Positions 6,179-14,123 of a DNA stretch of 14,123 bases are shown here, piece by piece. The DNA lies in contig QNYI01000113.1 of the NCBI GenBank assembly GCA_003978805.1, positions 1 to 14,123 on the forward strand, in the 5' to 3' direction. Source of the DNA: Desulfurobacterium sp. GTDB lineage: Bacteria > Aquificota > Aquificia > Desulfurobacteriales > Desulfurobacteriaceae. The position numbers and the translations under genes are program-made. The notes under the pieces were generated by a model. It had not been told where the DNA came from and did not search any database. It was given only the letters and a program-made list of their open reading frames with translations. Numbering within the stretch: the stretch's first letter is position 1; each line of letters starts with the position of its first letter.

Positions 6179-9100
6179 AAAAACCTCCCTTCTTCCTCTA
6201 AGTTGAACATGCGGAGGACAATTCTATCAATTAGGGCGTCCACGGTTTCTTTCTGGTTCCTGAGCTCCTTTAAGAGGTTCAGGCCGGCTTCCTTTACGGC
6301 AACTTCTGGAATAGAAGGGTAACGCCGTCCGATGAGGGAGAGGGCTTTTAACCTCTCTGGTGAACCTTTCGGGAGTTCATCGTTTAAGAGCCTTTCAATC
6401 AGGTAGACTTCTTCACTCGTCTCTACCATCTTCTCTGCCAAGAAGGAGAGGAAATCGTGAACGGTTTTACTGCGGGGGTTTATGGAGTCTAAGAGCTTTA
6501 AGACTTTTCTTGTTGAGAGGAAGTTCTCTTTTAGCTCTTTAAGCTCTTTTTCTGAGAAGTCGGAAAAGTCAATTTTGGGGACGGGAAGGGGAGATAAAAA
6601 CTGCTTGTTTGCCGAGAAGTAACCTCCTCTAAAGGGAACGCTCCCTATCTTAAACCGCCAGTCAAGGGCTTTTGAGTTGAGGAGGGCAAGGAGGAAGAGG
6701 GGGGAGATTTCTGTTTTTCCGTTCAGGAGGATTCCGTTAACGTCAACGTTGTCAAGGTAGTACTTTCCCTCCTCGTCAAAGAAGGCCTTTAACCTGTTGC
6801 ATAGCCTCGGAACTATGAGCTTTTGCGACTCCTGTTTTTCTAGATTCTGATGTCTTCCGTGCTTATACCACTCTTCGTTATTAAATTTTCCGTATTCCCT
6901 ACTCCTTAACCTTTTTTCGTTCTCTTTTAAGTATTCCCAGATTCTCGGATACTCCTCTTTGAGCTCTTCTTCAGGGATTAGCTCAGCTTTTCCTTTCAAG
7001 GTTCTGTAGGGAAAGAGTAGGAGCTTCTTGTCTCCTTTTATGAAGTACCTTTCAATGTTCTCTCCGCTGAGGAGGGGTTTTAGGAGCTCCTTTTCAAGGA
7101 GGAGTTTTCTGTTTAATGCCCTTGAGTAAACTTCATAGTAGGAAATTTTGTCTGAAAGGAGCTCCAGAATGTAGACCTCATCGGCACTTGTCTGAACGCC
7201 GACGATGATGTCTTTCACGAACTCTTTAAGTTCCAGAGAAACGCTCTCCATTTTCCTTACGATTTCGCCTTCCCTTTTTGAGATGAGTATCCACGGAGCT
7301 CCCCCCAGCTTTAAAGTGGAAACTTCAAAGAAATCATCTTCGGCCTCGGCCAGCCACCTTTTTATTTCATCTTCTCCCCTTAGTTTGGGAGCTCTTGAGA
7401 CTTTAGCGGTTTCCCTCTCCTCTTTCGTTAAGAACAGGAGTCCTGTGTACGTTGTCTGTTTCGGGAAGACTTGGTTGTCACCGAAGTCTATGAATGTGTC
7501 AAGGTGTTTGGCTGTGAGCTCTCTCAGTTTCTTCCCGTAGTTTAGCTTTGTAAACTTGTTCGGGACTATAAAGCCGAGGATACCCTCCCCGTTTAAGAGG
7601 GAGAGTCCCTTTTCTATGAAGAGAACGTAGAGGTCGTAAGAGCCTTCGGGAGTCTTGAAAACCTTGCCAAAGTAGGAGGTCTCTTCCTTCCTGCTCCTTT
7701 TTAACTCCTGAATCCTTACGTAGGGAGGGTTGCCGAGGACGATGTCAAATCCTCTCCTTTCCCTCTGCCAAACTTCGGGAAATTCAAGCTCCCAGTGGAA
7801 GAACCTCTTTTCCTCTGCAAGTTTTAAAGCCTTTTCAAGGAGCTCTTTGAGTTTCCCGTCCTTTTCTAAGTTCACTTTCCCTTCAACAACGTCAAGGGGG
7901 TTGCCCTTTGTGCCGTCTATTAAAAGCTGGAGTCCGTTGTTGAGGAAGTGTCTTGCCACGAACAGGTCAAGGACTTTCCTGTAGGGTTTCAGTTCCTCCG
8001 TTACTTGTCTGTAGATTCTTTCACTCTCTTCTACTTCCGAGATGTCTGCGTCAGTTAGTTCCTGAACCCTTTCAAGGAGTTCTAAGGCCCTGAAGAGCCC
8101 GGCATACCTGCTTCCGAACAGGCTACTTGTAAAGAGCTCCTCAAAGCTTTCCGGGTCTGCCCCTATCAGGGAGTTCCCACACTTTAAGTGGTGGTCAAGG
8201 AAGGAGAGGGGAGCTCCGACCGTAAAGGTGTGAAGCCAGAGTGAAACCTTTGCAAGCTCTACGGCAAGGGGATTAAGGTCTACGCCGTAGATACACCTTT
8301 TAAGGACTATCCTCTTTACGAGGTTCTTGTCTGAAAGCTTTTCCCCGTCTACCCTGTAGCCCTTTTCCTCTGCCTTTTGCAGTATCTTTTCCCTTATCTT
8401 CCTGAGTTTCTGGACGAGAGGACTCTCGTAGACCTCGTTCCCGAAGAAAACTTTACCGGATACTTCATACATGAGCTCAAGAGCTCTGTCAGAAAGGTAA
8501 TCAACGGCTCCGACCAAGAAGTGCCCGCTTCCCATTGCAGGGTCAAGAACTTTAAGCTCAAGAAGAGCCACTGCAGGGTCAAACTTTTTAAGTTCCTCCG
8601 TTTTCCACTTGGCACTCTGCCCTTTTAATTTTTTTAGCTCGGATACTTTCTCGTAGAACCTCTTGAGCTTCTTTTCTACAAACCCTTCAACCGTTTTCCT
8701 GAGGATCGCTTGGACTACGTGGTCGGGAGTGTAGTAAGAGCCGGAGGATTTCCTCTCCTCCCTCTCATTTGTGAGGTAGACCTCTCCTGCCTTTATTACC
8801 GCCTCTTTCTCAGACCTTGCTACTTTGTAGACTTCGGCTCCGTTTCTCCTGCCTACCTTTAAAGGTTTTTCTGCAAGCTTAAGCTTAAACTCAAGGAGTC
8901 CTTCGTAGATACTCCCCAGCTGTCTGACGGAAAGGTCTCTATAGTTTATGAACCTTCCCCTTTCTCTGCTTAACTTATCAATGGCGGGAACGAGGTATTT
9001 ATCGGGAACGGCGTAACTCTCTAAGAAAGGGTGGGTCTCCGGCTTAAAGAGCCCACCGTTGTAGGGGGGAATCCTGAGGGACTTATCCCCCTTATCAACT

Positions 9101-10086
9101 ATCTTAAAGAGGTTCTTGAGCCTATCGTAAAAGAAGAACTTACAGCTTAACCTTTTCCCAGAGTCAAGGAGCTCCGCAATTTCTTCCCTTATCCTCGTAA
9201 ATGAGTAAGGCCTGTAGTTTTCATCGTACACCGGAAGGAGTCCCCTATCCTCGGCGTAGAAGAGGAAGAGGATTCTGTAAAGGAGTATCAGTGTGTTCTC
9301 GTAGACCTCTTTGAGGAGTTCATCGTCCCTCTTCCTGCCCTTCTTTACTGCGTTTTCTATAAAGCCCTTTGCGATAGAAGGAAAGACGTCAAAGAACACT
9401 CTGTTCTCTAAGTTTTCAGAGACCCTCTCCTCCCACTTTTTCCCTTCCTCTAAGGCCAGTTCAAGGAAGCTCTTCCTCCTCCACTCGGTAGGAGTAAAGG
9501 CCTCCTTCCTGAGGAGGAGGTAGAAGAGCTTTACGGTGTTTACGTCCTTCTTCCTAACGGCCTTTTCAAGGTTAAACTCTACGTAGCCTTCTGCCCTTGA
9601 GGGAAACTTGTGGTAGTAAAGCCTCCAAACCCTGCCGTTTGTAAGGATCCCCCAGACTACCTTACCGTTTGATTCAACCTCTGCTACCGAGAGGTAGCGG
9701 AGTATCTGACCGACGTCCCTCTCAACGTCTCTATCCCACCTCTTGGCCTCTAAGATGGCTAAGGCCTTGTTCCACCTCCTTCCTCTGGCGAACTCTTCCC
9801 TATCTTCCTCGTTACCGAAAAGGACAAAGTCGGGAACGTCTAACCTTTTCTTTGAGATGGACTTCTGGCGGAAGAAGGAAAAGCCCAAGAGTTCCAGAAC
9901 GGGACGGATTACGGTATCCTCGGTGTCGGCCTCGTCTACCGTTTCGGTAAAGGAGTCCACTTCACTGAAGAGCTCAGAGAGTCTCAGGAAGAAATCCTGA
10001 AGCTCCTCAGAGGATACCCTCTTCCAGTCTTCCGTTTCCCTTATACCCTCTTCAAGGAAGTAGGAGCTGAAGAGAGAGCCCTGCAT
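6169..10086 (-). CDS. Type IIG (Eco57I-like) restriction-modification enzyme, single polypeptide
   Basis: This 1305-residue protein combines cutting and N6-adenine methylation. Residues 1-170 form a PD-(D/E)XK nuclease domain: Asp86 in VPDFVLF, Glu113 and Lys115 in AILEAKRW, and Gln127 in GQILRYL. A long helical region follows. The gamma-class methyltransferase has motif X SGSYYTP (448-454), motif I VLDPAMGSGHFLV (513-525), a GVDLNPLAVELAK segment (601-613) and the catalytic NPPY at 786-789. The C-terminal third contains target-recognition features (GGYFSANKQFLSPLPVP) and a helical tail. All core motifs are intact, so it should be an active self-protecting restriction enzyme whose target site cannot be read from sequence. 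BREX PglX proteins share the methyltransferase part, but the N-terminal nuclease argues for type IIG. ATG 10086 directly follows the upstream TGA, and the 3' end overlaps hemE. Codon use resembles the neighbours, so any transfer is not recent. Confidence 0.88.
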   Translation of the reverse strand: MQGSLFSSYFLEEGIRETEDWKRVSSEELQDFFLRLSELFSEVDSFTETVDEADTEDTVIRPVLELLGFSFFRQKSISKKRLDVPDFVLFGNEEDREEFARGRRWNKALAILEAKRWDRDVERDVGQILRYLSVAEVESNGKVVWGILTNGRVWRLYYHKFPSRAEGYVEFNLEKAVRKKDVNTVKLFYLLLRKEAFTPTEWRRKSFLELALEEGKKWEERVSENLENRVFFDVFPSIAKGFIENAVKKGRKRDDELLKEVYENTLILLYRILFLFYAEDRGLLPVYDENYRPYSFTRIREEIAELLDSGKRLSCKFFFYDRLKNLFKIVDKGDKSLRIPPYNGGLFKPETHPFLESYAVPDKYLVPAIDKLSRERGRFINYRDLSVRQLGSIYEGLLEFKLKLAEKPLKVGRRNGAEVYKVARSEKEAVIKAGEVYLTNEREERKSSGSYYTPDHVVQAILRKTVEGFVEKKLKRFYEKVSELKKLKGQSAKWKTEELKKFDPAVALLELKVLDPAMGSGHFLVGAVDYLSDRALELMYEVSGKVFFGNEVYESPLVQKLRKIREKILQKAEEKGYRVDGEKLSDKNLVKRIVLKRCIYGVDLNPLAVELAKVSLWLHTFTVGAPLSFLDHHLKCGNSLIGADPESFEELFTSSLFGSRYAGLFRALELLERVQELTDADISEVEESERIYRQVTEELKPYRKVLDLFVARHFLNNGLQLLIDGTKGNPLDVVEGKVNLEKDGKLKELLEKALKLAEEKRFFHWELEFPEVWQRERRGFDIVLGNPPYVRIQELKRSRKEETSYFGKVFKTPEGSYDLYVLFIEKGLSLLNGEGILGFIVPNKFTKLNYGKKLRELTAKHLDTFIDFGDNQVFPKQTTYTGLLFLTKEERETAKVSRAPKLRGEDEIKRWLAEAEDDFFEVSTLKLGGAPWILISKREGEIVRKMESVSLELKEFVKDIIVGVQTSADEVYILELLSDKISYYEVYSRALNRKLLLEKELLKPLLSGENIERYFIKGDKKLLLFPYRTLKGKAELIPEEELKEEYPRIWEYLKENEKRLRSREYGKFNNEEWYKHGRHQNLEKQESQKLIVPRLCNRLKAFFDEEGKYYLDNVDVNGILLNGKTEISPLFLLALLNSKALDWRFKIGSVPFRGGYFSANKQFLSPLPVPKIDFSDFSEKELKELKENFLSTRKVLKLLDSINPRSKTVHDFLSFLAEKMVETSEEVYLIERLLNDELPKGSPERLKALSLIGRRYPSIPEVAVKEAGLNLLKELRNQKETVDALIDRIVLRMFNLEEEGRFLCH

Positions 10087-11187
10087 TCACGTTCCCCGCT
10101 TGAGGATTCTCATCTTTACGGGGACGTACCTGCATATGGGGTCTTCCTCCATGTAGTCGCCGTGCTCCCAGTAGGCGCGGACTCTACAGCCGTTACAAAC
10201 TTTTACGTACTCACAGCTTCCGCACCTTCCCTTAAACTCCTCAATCTTCCTCATATCTTGCATTATCTTTGACTCAAACCAAGCCCTGTGAAAGGGAACG
10301 TCAAAGACGTTTATGTCGGACTTAGGGAAGTAACTACAGGGTCTAAGCCAGCCGTGGCAATCTATGTAGGCGATGTACTGGCCTGCAACGCATCCCTTAC
10401 CGCCACCTGTTCCAAATACGAGGTTCCTCCTCTTTAGGTCAAGGCCGTCCCTCTTTGCGTTCTGGTTGAAGATCCTGTAGTAGTGGGGAGCGCAGGTGGG
10501 ACGAACCAAGATTGTGTTATCCCCCTTTAGGATTAGCTCCTTTTCAAGCTCGTAGTGCCAGTTGAGCCAGTATTCGGCTTCTTTTGCGTTTAGGAGCTCT
10601 GAGTTTGCCTCCTCTCCCCTTCCAACCGGTAGGACTAAGAACATGTACCAAGCTTTTGCTCCTATCTCCCTTGCTTTTTTGTAGACGTTTGGAATGTCAA
10701 AGGCGTTCCTTTTGGTGAAGGATGAGTTTATGAGGAAAGGAATCCCGTGTTTTTTAAAGAGCTCTGCCGCCTTCATTACCCCTTCAAAAGCTCCCGGCTG
10801 CTTTCTAAAATCGTCGTGTATCTCGGGAGTTGAACCGTCTAAGGAGAGGGAGACCATCTTAATGCCGACCCTCTTCATCTCACGGCAGACTTCATCATCA
10901 ACAAGGGTTCCGTTCGTCGCTATGCACATCCTAAAGCCTTTCTCCGTTCCGTAGGCGGCGATGTCCCATATGTCTTCCCTTAAAAGGGGTTCTCCCCCTG
11001 TAAGAACGACTGTCGGCTTTGAAAGTTTTGCTATGTCGTCCATCAGCCTTTTGGCATCCTCAAGGGAAAAGTCCCCCTGTTCGGACTCCATCGTTGAGGC
11101 AGAACGGCAGTGTATACACGCTAAGTTACAGCGTCTCGTTATTTCCCACGCAATCCACTTAGGAAGGAACTCTTCTCTCTTTGCCAT
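10087..11187 (-). CDS. Radical SAM/SPASM protein of the AhbC/AhbD/NirJ heme-synthesis group
   Basis: A 366-residue radical SAM enzyme. The CxxxCxxC motif that holds the SAM-binding 4Fe-4S cluster is CNLACIHC near the N-terminus, preceded by WEITRRC. A GGEP SAM-binding motif and a second SAM-contact region ([13 protein letters not shown]) follow. The C-terminal SPASM-like domain has [15 protein letters not shown] followed by [11 protein letters not shown], a pattern I associate with AhbC, AhbD and NirJ, which remodel siroheme-derived or coproheme intermediates; AhbD turns Fe-coproporphyrin III into heme. Which of the three reactions applies is not decided. Nearness to hemE favours a tetrapyrrole role. 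I chose ATG 11187 over TTG 11196 because AAGGAG lies 9 bases before this ATG but directly against the TTG. The gene ends TGA immediately followed by the next ATG. A different SPASM maturase role is possible but less likely. Confidence 0.8.
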   Translation of the reverse strand: MAKREEFLPKWIAWEITRRCNLACIHCRSASTMESEQGDFSLEDAKRLMDDIAKLSKPTVVLTGGEPLLREDIWDIAAYGTEKGFRMCIATNGTLVDDEVCREMKRVGIKMVSLSLDGSTPEIHDDFRKQPGAFEGVMKAAELFKKHGIPFLINSSFTKRNAFDIPNVYKKAREIGAKAWYMFLVLPVGRGEEANSELLNAKEAEYWLNWHYELEKELILKGDNTILVRPTCAPHYYRIFNQNAKRDGLDLKRRNLVFGTGGGKGCVAGQYIAYIDCHGWLRPCSYFPKSDINVFDVPFHRAWFESKIMQDMRKIEEFKGRCGSCEYVKVCNGCRVRAYWEHGDYMEEDPICRYVPVKMRILKRGT

Positions 11188-11237
11188 TTTCCTCAACTCC
11201 TTAATTAAAGGTTCTGATAGTTTATCAAACGTTTAAG

Positions 11238-12413
11238 TTATGTCCTGTACTCGGCGTTAATCCTTACGTACTCGTATGAAAAGTCACAGGTTAGGTACTC
11301 AAAGCTCTCACTCCCTAAGTTTAGGTTCAGCTCTATGGTAATCTCGTCGTTTCCCTTCATGTAGTTGTAGACTTCCTCCTCAACGTAGTTGCTCCTTCCC
11401 CCTTTAAAGAGGAGGAACTTGCCGATGTAGAGCTCTGTCCTTTCCTCTTTTATACCCACCCTCGCGGCTCCCGCCGCTGCAATAATCCTTCCCCAGTTGG
11501 GGTCGCACCCGAATATGGCTGTCTTTACAAGGGGAGAGAGAGCAACTTTCCTTGCGACGGCTCTCGCCTGTTCCTTTGTCTTAGCTCCTTTAACAACGAT
11601 TCTGGCTACTTTCGTAGAGCCCTCCCCGTCCTTGACTATCTGGTAGGCAAGCTCTTTAAGAACGTCCGTAAGGAGCTCCTTAAACTCCTCGTAGTTTTCC
11701 TCCGTTATAAAGACCCCAGACTTACCCGTAGAGAGGAGAAAGACGCAGTCGTTTGTGCTCATATCCCCGTCAACGGTAATCGCGTTAAATGAGACGTCAA
11801 CGGCCTCTTTGAGAGCTCTCTCTAAGAGCTCAGGAGGGACTTCTGCGTCTGTTGCTACGAATGAAAGCATCGTCGCCATTGCAGGGTCTATCATTCCTGC
11901 TCCTTTAGCGATTCCTCCGATAACGTAGCCCCTACCTTCTGCAAAGGCCGTTTTCGGGAAAGTATCCGTCGTCATTATTGCCCTTGCAGGCTCTTCTCCC
12001 TTGGCCTTTCCGAGGTTCTCTGAGGCTTCCTTTATTCCCTCTTCTACCCTGTCCATTGGTAAAAACTCCCCTATGACGCCGGTTGAAGCGACCAAGAAGG
12101 GAGCTCCCTTTCCAGAGTAACGGCCTGCAAGCTCTGCCATCTTTTTGGCGTCTTTAAGACCCTGCTCTCCCGTGCAGGCGTTTGCGTTTCCGCTGTTTGC
12201 GACTATACCGTTAACCTTACCGCTGATACCTTTTGAGAACTTAACGGGAGCGGCCTGAACGTCGTTTCTCGTATAAACGGCTGCAAAGGGAGAAGGGTTT
12301 TCGGCTACTATCAGGAGGGTGTCGGGTCTATCAAGTCTCTTCTCCGTCCTTTTTATCCCTCCAAAACCCGTTCCGCAGAGGATTCCCGGAACCTCTGCTA
12401 TTCCCCTTTTCAA
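11238..12413 (-). CDS. argJ: Arginine biosynthesis bifunctional protein ArgJ (ornithine acetyltransferase)
   Basis: ArgJ moves the acetyl group from N-acetylornithine to glutamate, closing the cyclic arginine pathway; some forms also use acetyl-CoA. With the start chosen here the protein has 391 residues, normal for the family. Signatures are NSGNANACTG (73-82), VASTGVIGEFLP (108-119, Thr111-Gly112 of the oxyanion hole) and GGIAKGAGMIDPAMATML, in which self-cleavage before Thr181 gives alpha and beta chains and the nucleophile. The frame extends 14 codons upstream to a TTG at 12455, but TTG 12413 has a strong AAAGGAGG ribosome site five bases before it and matches the usual N-terminus (VPGILCGTGFGGIK), so I use it. 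It is the first gene of the minus-strand block, with a 50-base gap before the radical SAM gene. Whether it has the acetyl-CoA activity cannot be told from sequence. Confidence 0.95.
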   Translation of the reverse strand: MKRGIAEVPGILCGTGFGGIKRTEKRLDRPDTLLIVAENPSPFAAVYTRNDVQAAPVKFSKGISGKVNGIVANSGNANACTGEQGLKDAKKMAELAGRYSGKGAPFLVASTGVIGEFLPMDRVEEGIKEASENLGKAKGEEPARAIMTTDTFPKTAFAEGRGYVIGGIAKGAGMIDPAMATMLSFVATDAEVPPELLERALKEAVDVSFNAITVDGDMSTNDCVFLLSTGKSGVFITEENYEEFKELLTDVLKELAYQIVKDGEGSTKVARIVVKGAKTKEQARAVARKVALSPLVKTAIFGCDPNWGRIIAAAGAARVGIKEERTELYIGKFLLFKGGRSNYVEEEVYNYMKGNDEITIELNLNLGSESFEYLTCDFSYEYVRINAEYRT

Positions 12414-12477
12414 CTCATCCTCCTTTAAAATTTCTATTAAAGCGTAGTGGAACAAATTCTATCAGATTGGGAGGGTG
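12414..12477. promoter_or_regulatory. Divergent intergenic region between argJ and the Trm10-like gene
   Basis: These 64 bases must carry the starts of two diverging transcription units unless either gene is read from elsewhere. The region is AT-rich in the middle and holds the ribosome sites of both genes: AAAGGAGG on the minus strand for argJ, and GGGAGGG (12469-12475) on the plus strand. I see no convincing -35/-10 pair on either strand and no clear ARG-box-like palindrome. The promoter role is inferred from gene layout alone. Confidence 0.35.
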
Positions 12478-13566
12478 ATGAAGTTCAAGAGTCCTAAGTG
12501 TCTTGTGGCAGAAAGGTTGAAGGAAGAGGGATTGAAAAGGCCGAAGCTTTTGTTCTACCCCGGTAGAGGAGACGTATTTAACAGGGTTGCCTATAAGCTC
12601 GTAAAGGGTGAGTTGGGAGTTCTGAGGGAGGAGGAGTTCGGTGAGAGTATTCTGCCGGGAAAGGTTGTAGGTGAGTGCGGTCAAGTAGAGCTCCTTGCCC
12701 TAAGGGGTAGCGTTAAGCCGGATTCGGCAGTCGTAAAGGCAAGGGGAAGCGTTGACTTTAGCGGTTTAAACCTTAACTACCCTACCTTCGCCGTTGATAT
12801 GTCCTTCTTCGGTAACCTCCTTCCCTCAGAGAGGAAGAGCCTCATGGTTCAGCTTGAGATAGCCTACGGGGTTGTGAAGGACTACTTGACCCCCGAGAAC
12901 TTCGTTATAACCTCTGTAGATGACGAGGTTAGTGGTGTTCTGGAGGAGTTTTTCTCCCCGTCTGTTCCCTTTAAGCTCTACCGTTTTCTACCGGATGTGG
13001 AAAACGTTATAGTTCTTGACCCTTTCGGTGATGAGGAGTTTACCCACGAGGAGGTAACGCCGGATACCCTCATAGTAGTTGGAGGTATCGTTGATAGTAG
13101 CGAGAGGATGATGGGGGCAACGGCAGAGATACTTCCAAAGGTTAAACACAGGCGGATAACGTATAAAGGAAGTCGGGATATCGTCCCGGACAGGATAAAC
13201 GAGATAATAAAGATCGTCTGCCAGTACCTCACGGAGGATATAACCTTAGAGGAGGCGGTAAGGAGGAACGTAACGAGGGACTCAAGGCTTCGTTTTATAA
13301 GGAGGGAGCTCCAAAAGAACCTTGTCCGCTTTATGGTTAGCGGGGAGCTCTTAAGGGGGATTCCGGAGGAACTCTACTTAAAGTGGAAGGAGGAGTTTGG
13401 GATTACGGATTTCTTCTTCAGGAAAGGGGCAAAGCACGTCGGAGGTTTTATCGTCTTTAAACCGTCCATTTTTGATAGAGTTGTAGGTGAGACGATGAGG
13501 AGGAAACGGAGAGTTTACGTCTTGGAGGAACTAAAGGATGAGGACGTTGTCGCGGTCTATCCTTGA
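12478..13566 (+). CDS. Trm10-like SPOUT RNA methyltransferase candidate (tRNA position 9)
   Basis: A 362-residue protein without signal peptide or membrane segments. The central-to-C-terminal part resembles the Trm10 branch of SPOUT methyltransferases: VIVLDPFGDEEFTHEEV (177-193), the strand-turn VVGGIVDSSERM (200-211) with Asp206 at the position of the Trm10 catalytic Asp region, and a knot-like segment HRRITYKGSRDIVPDRINEIIKIV (224-247). Archaeal Trm10 proteins methylate N1 of purine 9 in tRNA (m1G9/m1A9) and have similar length. N-terminal residues 1-170 match nothing I can name and could bind tRNA. The family call is from remembered motif similarity, so a different SPOUT or an unrelated function is possible. 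ATG 12478 is preferred over GTG 12475, which lies inside the ribosome site. The 3' end overlaps the cysteine synthase gene by 29 bases. Confidence 0.55.
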   Translation: MKFKSPKCLVAERLKEEGLKRPKLLFYPGRGDVFNRVAYKLVKGELGVLREEEFGESILPGKVVGECGQVELLALRGSVKPDSAVVKARGSVDFSGLNLNYPTFAVDMSFFGNLLPSERKSLMVQLEIAYGVVKDYLTPENFVITSVDDEVSGVLEEFFSPSVPFKLYRFLPDVENVIVLDPFGDEEFTHEEVTPDTLIVVGGIVDSSERMMGATAEILPKVKHRRITYKGSRDIVPDRINEIIKIVCQYLTEDITLEEAVRRNVTRDSRLRFIRRELQKNLVRFMVSGELLRGIPEELYLKWKEEFGITDFFFRKGAKHVGGFIVFKPSIFDRVVGETMRRKRRVYVLEELKDEDVVAVYP

Positions 13567-14123
13567 GAGGGTAGGGAATACGCCACTTTTGAGGGTAGAG
13601 ATTGAGGGAGTAGAACTCTTTTTAAAGCTTGAGATGTTCAACCCCGGAGGGTCTATAAAGGACAGGGTGGCGCTTGCGATTATTGAGGATGCCGAGAGGA
13701 AGGGGCTTTTAACGCCGGATAGGACTGTCATAGAGGCTACAAGCGGTAACACCGGTATAGGCCTTGCGTTGGTGTGTGCTGCTAAGGGTTACCGCTGTGC
13801 AATTGTTATGCCGGAGAACATGAGTGAAGAGAGGAAAAAGATACTGAAGGCTTACGGAGCAGAGCTCATTCTAACGCCGGCAGAGGAAGGAATTCCGGGA
13901 GCTGTAAAGAAAGCTGAAGAGCTTGTAAAGGAGAACCCGGAACGTTACTTTTCGGCTAAACAGTTTGAAAACCCCGTAAACCCGGAGGTTCACTACAGGA
14001 CAACGGCTAAGGAGATACTTGAGCAGATGGGAGCTGTTCCGAACGTCTTTGTTGCCGGCGTAGGAACTGGCGGATCGTTTACAGGCGTTTCAAGGCGCTT
14101 TAAGGTAGTAAATCCGGACTGGC
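13538..14123 (+). CDS. Cysteine synthase (O-acetylserine sulfhydrylase), 3' end outside window
   Basis: The first 195 codons of a PLP-dependent beta-replacement enzyme of the CysK/CysM family, which makes cysteine from O-acetylserine and sulfide. Visible motifs are the N-terminal ILERVGNTPLLRV, the PLP lysine Lys41 in NPGGSIKDR (35-43), the substrate loop TSGNTG (68-73) and the phosphate-binding loop GVGTGGSFTG (174-183). The full family length is about 300 residues, so roughly a third is missing at the window edge. The ATG at 13538 lies inside the preceding gene (29-base overlap), with GGAGG at 13524-13528 nine bases upstream; a TTG at 13547 is a weaker alternative. CysK, CysM or a cystathionine beta-synthase-like role cannot be separated from this part, so no symbol is given. 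The enzyme could supply cysteine for the Fe-S-rich proteins of this organism, but that link is only thematic. Confidence 0.92.
   Translation, partial: MRTLSRSILERVGNTPLLRVEIEGVELFLKLEMFNPGGSIKDRVALAIIEDAERKGLLTPDRTVIEATSGNTGIGLALVCAAKGYRCAIVMPENMSEERKKILKAYGAELILTPAEEGIPGAVKKAEELVKENPERYFSAKQFENPVNPEVHYRTTAKEILEQMGAVPNVFVAGVGTGGSFTGVSRRFKVVNPDW

Noticed and set aside
8535-8584. TGCAGGGTCAA repeated twice about 35 bases apart in the restriction-modification gene
   Set aside because: It corresponds to FDPAVA and LDPAMG in the methyltransferase motif I region; two similar peptide stretches with the same codons, too short and isolated to call a functional repeat.
11215-11227. Small inverted repeat TGATA-GTT-TATCA in the gap between argJ and the radical SAM gene
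   Set aside because: Five-base AT-rich arms in a 50-base AT-rich gap are expected by chance, and no T-run supports a terminator.
1-14123. Very frequent GGAGCTC/GAGCTCC strings throughout
   Set aside because: They arise from common Glu-Leu codon pairs (GAG CTC) in this codon-biased genome and fall inside reading frames without regular spacing.

Overview
The window looks like chromosomal DNA from a thermophilic, probably anaerobic bacterium of the Aquificota, most likely Desulfurobacteriaceae (Thermovibrio/Desulfurobacterium type). This is inferred from Lys/Glu/Arg-rich proteins, AGG/AAG/GAG-rich codon use, tightly packed overlapping genes, and a Trm10-like SPOUT protein of archaeal style. No marker gene settles the taxon. 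Coding density is very high, no gene-free stretch exceeds about 85 bases, and no RNA genes, insertion sequences or CRISPR arrays were seen.

Plus strand, 1-3571: the 3' end of a probable type II secretion/type IV pseudopilin gene, then an rlmB/trmH-type 2'-O-ribose methyltransferase, a small unrecognised protein, and an overlapping NtrB-type kinase / NtrC-type sigma54 activator pair. All are joined by overlaps or gaps of at most 10 bases.

Plus strand, 3572-4257: a short AT-rich intergenic region with inverted repeats and a possible promoter leads to the most interesting locus. This is an iron-sulfur protein gene interrupted by one in-frame TGA at 3910. The frame stays open for 114 further codons and supplies two more cluster motifs. 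A hairpin starting 12 bases after the TGA, with an AGUCU apical loop, looks like a bacterial SECIS element. I read the gene as a 200-residue selenocysteine-containing polyferredoxin (Sec86), with an Asp-for-Cys substitution in its second cluster motif.

Minus strand, 12413 down to 4260: a compact, probably cotranscribed block of argJ (arginine biosynthesis), an Ahb/NirJ-type radical SAM/SPASM protein, a 1305-residue type IIG (Eco57I-like) restriction-modification enzyme, hemE, and a membrane-anchored protein of unknown function. The restriction-modification gene lies exactly between two tetrapyrrole genes: it abuts one and overlaps the other. The block converges on the selenoprotein gene with only 2 bases between stop codons.

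Plus strand, 12478-14123: divergent from argJ, a Trm10-like SPOUT RNA methyltransferase candidate overlaps a PLP-dependent cysteine synthase gene that runs off the end of the window.
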